From Terriglobia bacterium (GTDB lineage: Bacteria; Acidobacteriota; Terriglobia; UBA7540): a stretch of DNA of 6,415 nucleotides. Below, piece after piece: positions 1-5,891 of the stretch (positions are counted from its first letter, which is position 1; every line of letters begins with the position of its first letter). The position numbers and the translations under genes are program-made. The stretch lies in the NCBI GenBank assembly GCA_030040455.1, contig JASHTR010000322.1, positions 1-6,415 on the forward strand, written 5' to 3'. The notes under the pieces were generated by a model, which worked only from the letters and a program-made list of their open reading frames with translations, did not search any database and was not told where the DNA came from.

Positions 1-75
1 GCCCGACCCCTTCATAATCTTCCCGGTTGCCCAGCCTGCAATCAAACCCACAATGATCCACCACAATAGAGTCAT
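1..75 (-). CDS. GlsB/YeaQ/YmgE-type small membrane protein, N-terminal part
   Basis: Only the first 25 codons are in the window; the gene continues past the left edge. The visible protein begins MTLLWWIIVGLIAGWATGKI and is followed by MKGSG. This hydrophobic, glycine-rich opening is the hallmark of the GlsB/YeaQ/YmgE family (also called transglycosylase-associated proteins). These are small integral membrane proteins of roughly 80-90 residues, often stress-induced and of uncertain molecular function. The first membrane helix is visible at residues 3-18. The start is supported by a good ribosome binding site on the minus strand (AAAGGAG, four bases before ATG). The gene diverges from mobA across a 146-base spacer. 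The family assignment is strong for so short a piece, but the rest of the protein cannot be checked. Confidence 0.75.
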   Translation of the reverse strand, partial: MTLLWWIIVGLIAGWATGKIMKGSG

Positions 76-221
76 AAGGCTCCTTTCCAAACGCGACACG
101 TGAAGTTTGCTGCCGTTGAACGAGAATAACCTTAGGTCATCCTACACCAGCCGCAGGTCGCGCACAACTCAACGCAAAGCCGCCCGATTGAGGGAAAATA
201 GCAGCAGCGGACTCTTGAGCC

Positions 222-854
222 ATGCTCCATCGTTTTCTTCAAGTTAGCGGATTTCTTCTTGCGGGTGGCAAGAGCCGTCGCATGGGCCAGCCGAAGCAGG
301 AGCTCAGCCTTGGCGGGGAGACCATGCTCTCGCGGCAGCTTCGGCTTCTTCACTCGGTGACGCCAAGGGTTGCAATTCTTGCCCCACCCGAGAGCGTCCG
401 GGCTGGCAACATGCCAGTCTATCGCGACGTGTGGCCCGATCACGGTCCCTTAGGCGGCATTTACACCGGCCTGACGCACACGCGGACGGAGTACAATCTT
501 TTTCTAGGGTGCGATCTGCCTTTTATGAGCGTGGAATTCCTTCGGTATCTTTGTTGGTGCGCGCTTCAAAGCCCGGCCGATATCATCCTTCCCGAATCTC
601 AGGACCATCGGGTGCAGCCACTTTGCGCGGTCTATCGCCGAGGCTCAAGGAAGGCAATCCGGGCAAATCTTCTGCTCGGAAAAAACAAGGTCACAAGCTT
701 CTTGCCTCGCGTTCGAACGCAGGTGGTTCGGGTTAGAGAGGACTCCGGATTTTCCGGAAGGATTTTCACAAATATGAATACCCCGGCGGACTACGAGGCA
801 GCCAGGAAAGCCCTGACTCTCAAGCTCCCTTCGTATGGGCGGGAAATACGATGA
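222..854 (+). CDS. mobA: Molybdenum cofactor guanylyltransferase MobA
   Basis: This 210-residue cytoplasmic enzyme should transfer GMP from GTP to molybdopterin-bound molybdenum, giving the guanine dinucleotide cofactor used by DMSO-reductase-family enzymes. The nucleotidyltransferase signature LLAGGKSRRMGQPK lies at residues 12-25 with the nucleotide-binding Lys25. DHGPLGG is at 73-79 and the metal-binding GCDLPF segment is at 96-101 with Asp98. FTNMNTPADYE close to the C-terminus matches the conserved Asn-x-Asn-Thr-Pro-x-Asp/Glu element of MobA. Length is close to the usual ~190-200. The start is fixed by an in-frame TGA at 216-218 and by the family N-terminus, although no strong ribosome binding site is visible. 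Its stop overlaps the next ATG (ATGA, 851-854), so translation of the ATPase is probably coupled. No other molybdenum cofactor genes are nearby. A MobA-like nucleotidyltransferase acting on another substrate (MocA type) is less likely. Confidence 0.88.
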   Translation: MLHRFLQVSGFLLAGGKSRRMGQPKQELSLGGETMLSRQLRLLHSVTPRVAILAPPESVRAGNMPVYRDVWPDHGPLGGIYTGLTHTRTEYNLFLGCDLPFMSVEFLRYLCWCALQSPADIILPESQDHRVQPLCAVYRRGSRKAIRANLLLGKNKVTSFLPRVRTQVVRVREDSGFSGRIFTNMNTPADYEAARKALTLKLPSYGREIR

Positions 855-1663
855 CGACCGAGAACGGCAGCTACATCCGATTCGAGCGCGTCTGGAAGTC
901 GTTCGGCGATCAACTCGTTCTTCAGGATGTAAACTTCGACGTGCGGGCCGGCGAAACCGTTGCCGTTCTGGGCCGGAGCGGCGTGGGCAAGAGCGTCACC
1001 TTGAAACACATTCTGGGCTTTCTCAAGCCTGACGAGGGAAAAGTCGAGGTAGCCGGCCGCAACGTGGCACAAATGACAGAGGCCGAGCTTACCGAGATGC
1101 GCCGGCATGTAACCATGGTTTTTCAGTCCGGAGCACTCTTTGATTCGCTGACGGCCGGCGAAAATGTGGCCTATCCACTGCGCGAGCGTGCGCTGCGTGA
1201 AGCCGCGTTCGGAGGAGAGGATGCCATCGAGGCGCAGGTCGATCAATTGCTCAGCCTGGTCGATCTCTCCGAAGCGCGGGATCTGATGCCCTCGGACCTC
1301 AGCACCGGAATGAAGCGGGCGGTGGCCATCGCCCGCGCTCTCGCCGCGCATCCTGAGGCCATCCTGTATGACGAGCCCACCACAATGGTCGATCCCTTGA
1401 TGGCGCAAACGGTGGGCGACTTAATTCTGAAACTCAAGCGGCAAAGGGGATTGACTTCCATTGTGGTGACCCACGACATGAGGCTGGCTCGGAAGCTTGC
1501 TGACCGCGTCGTTTTTCTGATCGAAGGCCGGGTGGCCTTCTTCGGGCCGACCCGGGAGATGAAGGATTCGCCGGAGCCTGTGATCCAGGATTTCATCGAG
1601 CTCGATGAGATCTCTTTGCTTCATTCCCCGGGACCGAGCCCGAATAACCTCAACAACCCGTAG
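851..1663 (+). CDS. MlaF-like ABC transporter ATP-binding protein (lipid transport type)
   Basis: A 270-residue ATPase subunit that should power a MlaE-type permease moving phospholipids or other lipids between inner and outer membranes. Walker A is GRSGVGKS at 41-48, the Q-loop region VFQSGALFDSLT at 90-101 (Gln92), Walker B AILYDEPTT at 170-178 with catalytic Glu175, and the H-loop is His208 in THD. FQSGALFDSLT followed by ENVAYPLRE is the pattern typical of the MlaF/Mkl branch and separates it from amino-acid or lipoprotein importers. Two signature positions are unusual: LSTGM at 150-154 where MlaF normally has LSGGM, and DEPTTMVDP where DEPTTGLDP is usual. The last ~20 residues (SPGPSPNNLNNP) are a low-complexity tail. 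No MlaE permease or MlaD substrate-binding gene is adjacent, so its partners must be encoded elsewhere. It overlaps mobA by four bases and has only a weak GGCGGG ribosome site. Confidence 0.82.
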   Translation: MTTENGSYIRFERVWKSFGDQLVLQDVNFDVRAGETVAVLGRSGVGKSVTLKHILGFLKPDEGKVEVAGRNVAQMTEAELTEMRRHVTMVFQSGALFDSLTAGENVAYPLRERALREAAFGGEDAIEAQVDQLLSLVDLSEARDLMPSDLSTGMKRAVAIARALAAHPEAILYDEPTTMVDPLMAQTVGDLILKLKRQRGLTSIVVTHDMRLARKLADRVVFLIEGRVAFFGPTREMKDSPEPVIQDFIELDEISLLHSPGPSPNNLNNP

Positions 1664-1690
1664 CGGAGCAGAGCCGCAATCGAGGGAAAC

Positions 1691-1720
1691 TGTCATTCTT
1701 CGCTCGCTCGGAATGACGCC
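1691..1720. repeat. Half copy of the GTCATTCCGAGCG-type palindromic repeat
   Basis: GTCATTC at 1692-1698 and GAATGAC at 1711-1717 form a perfect 7-base inverted repeat around a 12-base centre. Read on the minus strand, 1699-1717 gives GTCATTCCGAGCGAGCGAA, which closely matches the left arm of the complete element at 4662-4680 (GTCATTCCGAGCGTAGCGA). It therefore looks like one arm of the same dispersed element, left in the convergent spacer between the ABC ATPase gene and ftsY. Such palindromes are non-coding; a short reading frame across it (VILRSLGMT) is not a gene. Confidence 0.65.
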
Positions 1721-1750
1721 TCGGCGCCAAAGCGCAGGCTTCCCTTCTTT
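1718..1750 (+). terminator. Possible terminator after the MlaF-like gene
   Basis: GCCT (1718-1721) and GCGC (1724-1727) pair with GCGC (1732-1735) and AGGC (1736-1739), giving an eight-pair GC-rich stem with a two-base bulge and a CAAA loop. It is followed by the pyrimidine tract TTCCCTTCTTT. It lies 55 bases after the ATPase stop and before the convergent ftsY end. The T tract is broken by C residues, so this is a weak candidate for an intrinsic terminator. Confidence 0.33.
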
Positions 1751-1832
1751 GGAAACTCTGATTGTCTGTCCATCCCTGCCGAAAGGGCGCCGACTGCGGA
1801 AAGTACGAAGTGGGCGCTATCTCGCTCATTAA

Positions 1833-2798
1833 TTACCCCTCAAAAAGCGAGGCCACAAACTCGCGCGGGCTGAACGGCAGCAGGTCATCCACGTTTTCTC
1901 CGATTCCGACGAATAGGATCGGCAGCCTCAGTTCGCGCGCAATTGCCACGACCACGCCGCCCTTGGCCGTGCCGTCGAGCTTGGTAAGGATGATACCCGT
2001 CGCCCCGGCGCGCTCGGTGAACTGCCTTGCCTGGGCGAGTCCGTTCTGACCGGTGGTCGCGTCAATCACCAGCAGCACCTGGTGGGGCGCGCCCGGCACC
2101 TCGCGCGCCGAGATGCGGCACATCTTTTCAAGCTCCGCCATAAGGTTATACTTGGTGTGCAGGCGGCCGGCAGTGTCGACGATCACCACATCGTCTTTTC
2201 GCTTCTTCGCCGCAGCCAAAGCGTCATAAATAACCGCTGAAGGGTCCGCGCCCGGCTTCTGCTTGACCATTTCAATCTTGAGGCGCCCTGCCCAGACCTC
2301 AAGCTGCTCGATGGCCGCCGCTCGAAACGTATCCGCCGCGCACAGGAGCGGGCGACGACTTTGCTGGAGGTAATAGTTGGCCAGCTTAGCGATCGTGGTC
2401 GTCTTTCCTACGCCGTTGACCCCAACCACGAAGATAACCTCCGGCTGCCCGGCGGGAGGCTGCCGGGGCTGAGGTTTCCGTGTTTGAGACGAATTCTCAA
2501 GAACGGCCAGAAGCTCCCGCTCTACCGCGCCGCGTAACTCGCGCGCTTCAACGAGCTGACGACGGTCCATCCCGGCGCGCAAGCGCGTCAGAACGTCTTC
2601 GGCGGTTCGCACGCCCAGGTCGGCGGTAATCAGTGTCGCCTCGAGCTCGTTCATCACCGTGGGATCGATTTTTTCCTTGCCCTCAACAATCCCCTCGATC
2701 CGCCCCACAAGCTGAGCCTTTGTGGAAGCGACCGCATTTTTCAAGCGGTCAAACAGGCCGGATTTCTTTTCTTCAGGGCCAAACAAACTCTGAGCCAT
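1833..2798 (-). CDS. ftsY: Signal recognition particle receptor FtsY
   Basis: FtsY is the membrane-associated SRP GTPase that receives ribosome-nascent chain complexes from Ffh/4.5S RNA and passes them to the Sec translocon. This 321-residue protein has the complete NG domain. The N helical bundle covers about residues 13-105, beginning with an amphipathic [10 protein letters not shown] segment that should contact the membrane. G1 is GVNGVGKT at 126-133, the SRP-GTPase insertion [11 protein letters not shown] is at 156-166, G3 DTAGR at 208-212, G4 TKLD at 272-275, and GIGE plus DDLLPF lie at 298-309. The long acidic A domain of E. coli FtsY (497 residues) is absent, as in many bacteria with short forms. 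A flexible Pro/Gln-rich linker at about 103-119 precedes the G domain. The start ATG lacks a well-spaced ribosome site; AGGA lies 12 bases upstream and a TAGAAT box six bases upstream. The gene is convergent with the ATPase gene and divergent from the bacilliredoxin gene. Confidence 0.97.
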   Translation of the reverse strand: MAQSLFGPEEKKSGLFDRLKNAVASTKAQLVGRIEGIVEGKEKIDPTVMNELEATLITADLGVRTAEDVLTRLRAGMDRRQLVEARELRGAVERELLAVLENSSQTRKPQPRQPPAGQPEVIFVVGVNGVGKTTTIAKLANYYLQQSRRPLLCAADTFRAAAIEQLEVWAGRLKIEMVKQKPGADPSAVIYDALAAAKKRKDDVVIVDTAGRLHTKYNLMAELEKMCRISAREVPGAPHQVLLVIDATTGQNGLAQARQFTERAGATGIILTKLDGTAKGGVVVAIARELRLPILFVGIGENVDDLLPFSPREFVASLFEG

Positions 2799-2804
2799 AG
2801 CTTG

Positions 2805-2810
2805 ATTCTA
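2805..2810 (-). promoter_or_regulatory. Putative -10 box of ftsY (possible leaderless start)
   Basis: On the minus strand the hexamer TAGAAT ends six bases before the ftsY ATG. If used as a sigma-70 -10 box, transcription would begin at about the A of the start codon, giving a leaderless mRNA. No convincing -35 is seen at 16-18 bases upstream. Five of six bases match TATAAT. The absence of a well-placed ribosome site fits this, but the box could be a chance match. Confidence 0.35.
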
Positions 2811-2871
2811 TCCTGAACCCTGACGAACCCGGAAGAACCTCCGCGACAACCAAGGAGCCCCCTTTAATATC

Positions 2872-2880
2872 TGTTATAGT
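2872..2880 (+). promoter_or_regulatory. Extended -10 promoter for the bacilliredoxin gene
   Basis: TG at 2872-2873, one base, then TATAGT at 2875-2880 forms an extended -10 element (five of six bases of TATAAT). It stands in a local AT-rich patch within an otherwise GC-rich spacer. Initiation would fall near 2886-2888, leaving a leader of about 45 bases before the ATG at 2932. No good -35 is seen at normal spacing, as expected when the TG extension does the work. It would drive the bacilliredoxin, thioesterase and family-2 glycosyltransferase genes together. Confidence 0.5.
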
Positions 2881-2931
2881 AGAATCATAAGAAGGCTTTC
2901 TCTAATTCCTATGAGGGAGGTTGATTGCACT

Positions 2932-3372
2932 ATGTATCCGGAAGAAATGGTTCAGCCGATGCGCGCCGAGCTTGCCGAAATGGGTTTCCTGGAGTTGCGG
3001 ACCCCTGAAGAAGTGGATGCGGCGCTGAAGAATGCCAAAGGAACGACGCTGGTTTTCGTCAATTCGATCTGCGGTTGTGCGGCAGGAAAAGCGCGTCCCG
3101 CAGCCGCACTGGCCCTGAAGCATTCCACCCGGCCGGATCGCATAACCACGGTCTTTGCGGGACAGGATGGCGAGGCGACGGCGAAAGCTCGCAGCTATTT
3201 CTCAGAGTATCCACCTTCTTCCCCTTCCATTGCTTTACTTCGGGATGGCAAGGCCGTCTTTATGCTGGAGCGCTATCAGATTGAAGGCCGCATGGCTGAA
3301 GAAATTGCTGCTGACTTGACCCAGGCCTTTGACCGCTTCTGCGTCCCGCTCGGGGCCAGCGCGACCCGATAA
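2932..3372 (+). CDS. BrxA/BrxB (YphP/YqiW) family bacilliredoxin
   Basis: A thioredoxin-fold cytoplasmic protein expected to remove bacillithiol from S-bacillithiolated proteins, or to act as a related thiol-disulfide reductase. Numbered from this start (146 residues, close to the ~144 of the Bacillus proteins), the CGC redox motif is in VNSICGCAAG with Cys47 and Cys49. Other family hallmarks are GTTLVFVN before it, ARPAAALAL after it, VFAGQDGEATAKARSYF, PPSSPSIALLRDG and RYQIEG. An in-frame ATG at 2911 would add MREVDCT, but GGGAGG at 2915-2920 is then inside the gene. The 2932 start uses that site (11-base spacing) and aligns better with family N-termini, so I prefer it. The gene follows an extended -10 promoter, diverges from ftsY and is 11 bases ahead of the thioesterase gene. 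The presence of bacillithiol in the host is an inference from the family. Confidence 0.92.
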   Translation: MYPEEMVQPMRAELAEMGFLELRTPEEVDAALKNAKGTTLVFVNSICGCAAGKARPAAALALKHSTRPDRITTVFAGQDGEATAKARSYFSEYPPSSPSIALLRDGKAVFMLERYQIEGRMAEEIAADLTQAFDRFCVPLGASATR

Positions 3373-3383
3373 GGCACCTGAAC

Positions 3384-3815
3384 ATGCTGTCTGAATTTCC
3401 CGCTGTCTGGACTTCCACTCCGATCCGCGTGCGCTATGCCGAAACCGACCAGATGGGGGTTGTGTATCATGCCCATTACTTCGTCTGGTTTGAAATGGGA
3501 CGGACGGATTTCTGCCGTCAGCACGGTTTCGCTTATCGGGATATGGAAGGAGACGACGGGCTCTACATCATGGTGGCCGAGGCGCGATGTCGCTACAAAG
3601 CGCCAGCCCGTTACGATGACGAGGTTGAAGTACGCACGCGCCTTTTGGACGTGCGCAAGCGAGTGCTGGTGTTCGGCTACGAGATTTATCGGCAACCGGA
3701 GCTCGATCTCCTGGCCGAGGGTGAAACCGTACACGTCGTGACGGACCGCGAGGGCCACCCGCGCGCCCTGCCAGAAAAATATCGCGACCTGTTTTTGGCC
3801 GGCGTGAGGAAATAG
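3384..3815 (+). CDS. YbgC-type acyl-CoA thioesterase (4HBT hotdog fold)
   Basis: A 143-residue single hotdog-domain protein of the YbgC/FadM class, which hydrolyses acyl-CoA or acyl-ACP thioesters in the cytoplasm. The active-site segment YAETDQMGVVYHAHYFVWFE is at 18-37: Asp22 is the expected catalytic residue, and Tyr28-His29 follow the conserved GVVYH. The usual Asn of H-x-N-Y is His31 here, a conservative change for the family. RCRYKAPARYDDEVEVRT at about 68-85 matches the second conserved hotdog block. E. coli ybgC sits with tol-pal, but no tol-pal genes are visible here. The gene lies between the bacilliredoxin and glycosyltransferase genes with gaps of 11 and 16 bases and is probably cotranscribed. 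An AAGG at 3371-3374 that spans the upstream stop could serve as ribosome site. The acyl substrate cannot be predicted; 4-hydroxybenzoyl-CoA thioesterase activity is an alternative. Confidence 0.88.
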   Translation: MLSEFPAVWTSTPIRVRYAETDQMGVVYHAHYFVWFEMGRTDFCRQHGFAYRDMEGDDGLYIMVAEARCRYKAPARYDDEVEVRTRLLDVRKRVLVFGYEIYRQPELDLLAEGETVHVVTDREGHPRALPEKYRDLFLAGVRK

Positions 3816-3831
3816 AAGACCGGTCATCTGC

Positions 3832-4605
3832 ATGCCCCCCATTTCCGCAACCATCATCACCCACAATGAAGCCGCGAACATCGCCAGGGCCATCGGCTCT
3901 CTGGCCTGCGCGGATGAGATCATCGTGGTGGATGCGGAGTCCGCCGACACAACGCAAGAAATCGCTGTTGGACTTGGAGCGCGAGTTCTGGTTCATGCCT
4001 GGGAAGGCTTCACCGCGCAGAAAAATTTTGCCGCCCTCCACGCGCGTTATGACTGGATTCTGAGCCTTGACGCCGATGAGGAGCTGGATGCCCAGGCGCA
4101 GGCGGCAGTCGGAAAATGGAAAATCGCTCAGCCTGCTGCCGCCGGATACCGGTTTTCCCGACGCGCTCGCTATCTGGGCCGGTGGATTCGTCACTCCGGA
4201 TGGTATCCGGATTTAAAGACGCGCCTTTACGACCGTCGGCGCGGAAGCTGGCGAGGAGACTTCGTGCATGAATCCCTGAAAGTCGACGGAAACGTGGAGA
4301 CGTTGCCGGGAGAAATCCTGCACTACACGTGTAATTCGCTGGTGGAACATCGCCAACGCATTGAATTCTATACCGACCTTGCTGCCGACGAACTGCTGGC
4401 CCAGGGAGCGCGCCCCGGCTGGGTGCGCCGCGCGTTTTCCCCCTATTGGACTTTTATTCAGTCCTATTTACTCCGGCTCGGTTTCCTGGACGGTCGGCAA
4501 GGCTTCTGGATCGCCTGGATGGCCGCGCGCTACGTCGCGCGAAAATACGAGAAATGGTCTCGGCAGGCTGGCGCGCGCAACCCGGACGCAGATGGCAAGA
4601 TATAA
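3832..4605 (+). CDS. Family 2 glycosyltransferase, WaaE/KdtX-like (LPS core)
   Basis: A 257-residue GT-A fold glycosyltransferase resembling the LPS core beta-1,4-glucosyltransferases WaaE/KdtX, which add a sugar to the inner core on the cytoplasmic face of the inner membrane. The N-terminal ATIITHNEAANIARAIGSL (6-24), VVDAESADTT with Asp34 (32-41), and the metal-binding Asp-Ala-Asp in LSLDADEEL (Asp80, Asp82) are the nucleotide-sugar site. WYPDLKTRLYDRRRGSWRG followed by FVHE is the acceptor-side block typical of this subfamily. The C-terminal third is rich in aromatic and basic residues (YLLRLGFLDGRQGFWIAWMA), which suggests peripheral membrane attachment. It begins 16 bases after the thioesterase gene with no clear ribosome site. 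The next gene is another glycosyltransferase, consistent with an LPS or envelope glycan role. The exact sugar and acceptor are unknown. Confidence 0.87.
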   Translation: MPPISATIITHNEAANIARAIGSLACADEIIVVDAESADTTQEIAVGLGARVLVHAWEGFTAQKNFAALHARYDWILSLDADEELDAQAQAAVGKWKIAQPAAAGYRFSRRARYLGRWIRHSGWYPDLKTRLYDRRRGSWRGDFVHESLKVDGNVETLPGEILHYTCNSLVEHRQRIEFYTDLAADELLAQGARPGWVRRAFSPYWTFIQSYLLRLGFLDGRQGFWIAWMAARYVARKYEKWSRQAGARNPDADGKI

Positions 4606-4619
4606 CAGACCTGCATTGT

Positions 4620-4643
4620 GGGGTCGTAAATTCCCCTTTTTTT
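4620..4643 (+). terminator. Weak terminator-like hairpin after the family 2 glycosyltransferase gene
   Basis: GGGG (4620-4623), a nine-base loop and CCCC (4633-4636) are followed directly by seven T residues (4637-4643), beginning 14 bases after the stop codon at 4603-4605. The stem is only four pairs, so termination would be partial at best. The placement and uninterrupted T run are the reasons for listing it. Confidence 0.35.
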
Positions 4644-4660
4644 AGCAAGGGTTTTGGACC

Positions 4661-4752
4661 TTGTCATTCCGAGCGTAGCGAAGAATCACGGCATTTTGCT
4701 TCCCTTTACAAATGCAGTGATTCTTCATTCGTTGTACTCGCTCAGAATGGCA
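4661..4752. repeat. Complete palindromic interspersed repeat (CHSERSEE-type)
   Basis: The left arm begins TGTCATTCCGAGCG (4662-4675). The right arm ends, read on the opposite strand, TGCCATTCTGAGCG, a 12 of 14 match. Inside, AAGAATCAC (4681-4689) pairs perfectly with GTGATTCTT (4717-4725), and GCATTT (4691-4696) with AAATGC (4710-4715), leaving a 13-base loop at 4697-4709. The right arm is longer and more degenerate between 4726 and 4738. Read through, the left arm encodes CHSERSEESRHF, a peptide I remember as a recurrent false translation of dispersed repeats in several phyla, including Acidobacteriota. A half copy is at 1691-1720. There is no transposase; a MITE- or REP-like non-autonomous element is the best description. 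Confidence 0.8.
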
Positions 4753-4805
4753 TTGCGTTTGGTTGCGGCTCTGCCACGCGGCGCTGCAAACGCGCGAAAC
4801 CCGCC

Positions 4806-5891
4806 ATGCAAATTGCCCACATCGACACCGGAAAGGACTTGCGCGGCGGTCAGTGGCAGCTCCTGACGTTGGCCCGGGGGCTGCGCGAGCGGGGCCACGA
4901 GCAGGTGATTGTTTGCCAACGCCACAGCGAGCTCGAGCGACGCGCCAGCATCGAGGGATTTCGAACTCAGGGGATGGCCTTGAGCGGCATGGCGAGGCTG
5001 GGCACCATCCGGCGATTGCGAGACGTGCTGCACCGAGAGGAAGTCCGCGTGATCCACGCTCACGATGGGCGCGGTCAAACCGTTGCGTGGCTTGCCTCGT
5101 GCGGCCTTAACATCTGCCGGGTGGCCAGCCGCCGGGTTACCTTTTTACCCCGCAGCCTCTTGCTCCACCGGCTGAAGTACGACCGCACCTGCCACGGCGT
5201 GATTGCCGTTTCCGTCTACGTGCGCAATCTGCTGATCAAATCCGGAATCCCAGCCTTGAAGATCGCCGTAATTCCCGATGGCATCGACTTTCCGGAGAAG
5301 CTGCCGAACCCCTCCGAAAAACTTCTGCTTCGCCGCAGTTGGCAGTTCAGCAGCGAGGATTTTGTGATAGGACATGCGGGGGCTTTCACGGCAGAGAAAG
5401 GCCAGGAGACCGCGATCCAGGCTTTCCAGCTTCTTAAGCTGCCCCATTCACGCCTTCTGCTTGCAGGGGATGGCCCAACGCGAACGCAGCTTGAGAATCG
5501 ATACGCGGCTGACGGCCGGATCCGCTTTTTGGGTCATCTCGCCGACATTTCGCCTTTCATAGATACGTTGGACCTTTTTGTCATGCCTTCTCGCTCTGAA
5601 GGCCTGGGTTCTTCAGCTCTGGTTGCCTTGTCGCGCGGAGTACCGGTGATTGCCACCCGCACGGGTGGACTTCCTGAAATTATTGAAGAAGGGGTAAATG
5701 GCTGGCTGGTGTACCCTTCGTCCCCCCGCGATCTTGCTGAGGCAATCCGTCACGCGGCTTCGGGCCTCGCTCGCTTAAGGGAAATGGGAGAACGGGCACG
5801 CGACAAGGCGCGGCAGTTTACTGGTGATATAATGACAGAGCGTACAGTAGACTTCTACCAGGAGTTGATGAAACGTTTTCATCTCCAATGA
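4806..5891 (+). CDS. GT4-type (GT-B fold) glycosyltransferase
   Basis: A 361-residue glycosyltransferase with both Rossmann domains. The N-terminal acceptor domain opens with MQIAHIDTGKDLRGGQWQLL, whose GG loop is typical of the family; VIHAHDGRG follows near residue 80. The C-terminal donor domain carries IGHAGAFTAEKGQETAIQAF, LLLAGDGP, IRFLGH and MPSRSEGLG, then GVPVIATRTGGLPEII. It probably adds a sugar to LPS or another envelope glycan in the cytoplasm. The EX7E motif keeps its first glutamate (Glu265), but the second position is Val273. The open frame extends upstream to 4446, but that part overlaps the family 2 gene and reads through the palindromic repeat, so it is not real; ATG 4806 matches the family N-terminus. 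No ribosome site precedes it. Its stop overlaps the prepilin peptidase start by ATGA. Confidence 0.9.
   Translation: MQIAHIDTGKDLRGGQWQLLTLARGLRERGHEQVIVCQRHSELERRASIEGFRTQGMALSGMARLGTIRRLRDVLHREEVRVIHAHDGRGQTVAWLASCGLNICRVASRRVTFLPRSLLLHRLKYDRTCHGVIAVSVYVRNLLIKSGIPALKIAVIPDGIDFPEKLPNPSEKLLLRRSWQFSSEDFVIGHAGAFTAEKGQETAIQAFQLLKLPHSRLLLAGDGPTRTQLENRYAADGRIRFLGHLADISPFIDTLDLFVMPSRSEGLGSSALVALSRGVPVIATRTGGLPEIIEEGVNGWLVYPSSPRDLAEAIRHAASGLARLREMGERARDKARQFTGDIMTERTVDFYQELMKRFHLQ
5867..5883 (+). promoter_or_regulatory. Hairpin just before the prepilin peptidase start
   Basis: GATGAAA (5867-5873) and TTTCATC (5877-5883) form a perfect seven-pair stem around CGT, ending four bases before the ATG at 5888. 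The nearest purine-rich motif, GGAG at 5861-5864, can pair with CTCC at 5883-5886 as an extension. The structure lies in the last codons of the glycosyltransferase gene and could make peptidase translation depend on upstream ribosomes. A chance palindrome is possible. Confidence 0.35.

Noticed and set aside
76..221. Divergent spacer between the GlsB-type gene and mobA, searched for promoters, operators and a molybdenum-cofactor riboswitch
   Set aside because: No convincing -35/-10 pair and no extended set of conserved stems is visible; the spacer is too short for a Moco riboswitch of the usual size plus a promoter.
791..1408. Long open frame on the minus strand (205 codons) opposite the MlaF-like gene
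   Set aside because: It lies entirely antisense to well-conserved ABC motifs, its translation has no recognisable domain, and GC-rich coding sequence commonly produces such shadows.
1605..2049. Plus-strand short open frames across the ATPase-ftsY spacer
   Set aside because: They read through the half repeat (VILRSLGMT) and then antisense to the conserved GTPase end of ftsY; there is no ribosome site or protein-like composition.
3276..4194. Two overlapping minus-strand open frames (224 and 208 codons) opposite the thioesterase and family 2 glycosyltransferase genes
   Set aside because: They are antisense to two genes with clear catalytic motifs, overlap each other, and their translations look like no known protein.
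4681..4725. The strong stem inside the repeat considered as an intrinsic terminator or a small RNA gene
   Set aside because: The 3' arm is not followed by a T run, and similarity of the ends to another copy points to a dispersed repeat and not a dedicated RNA.
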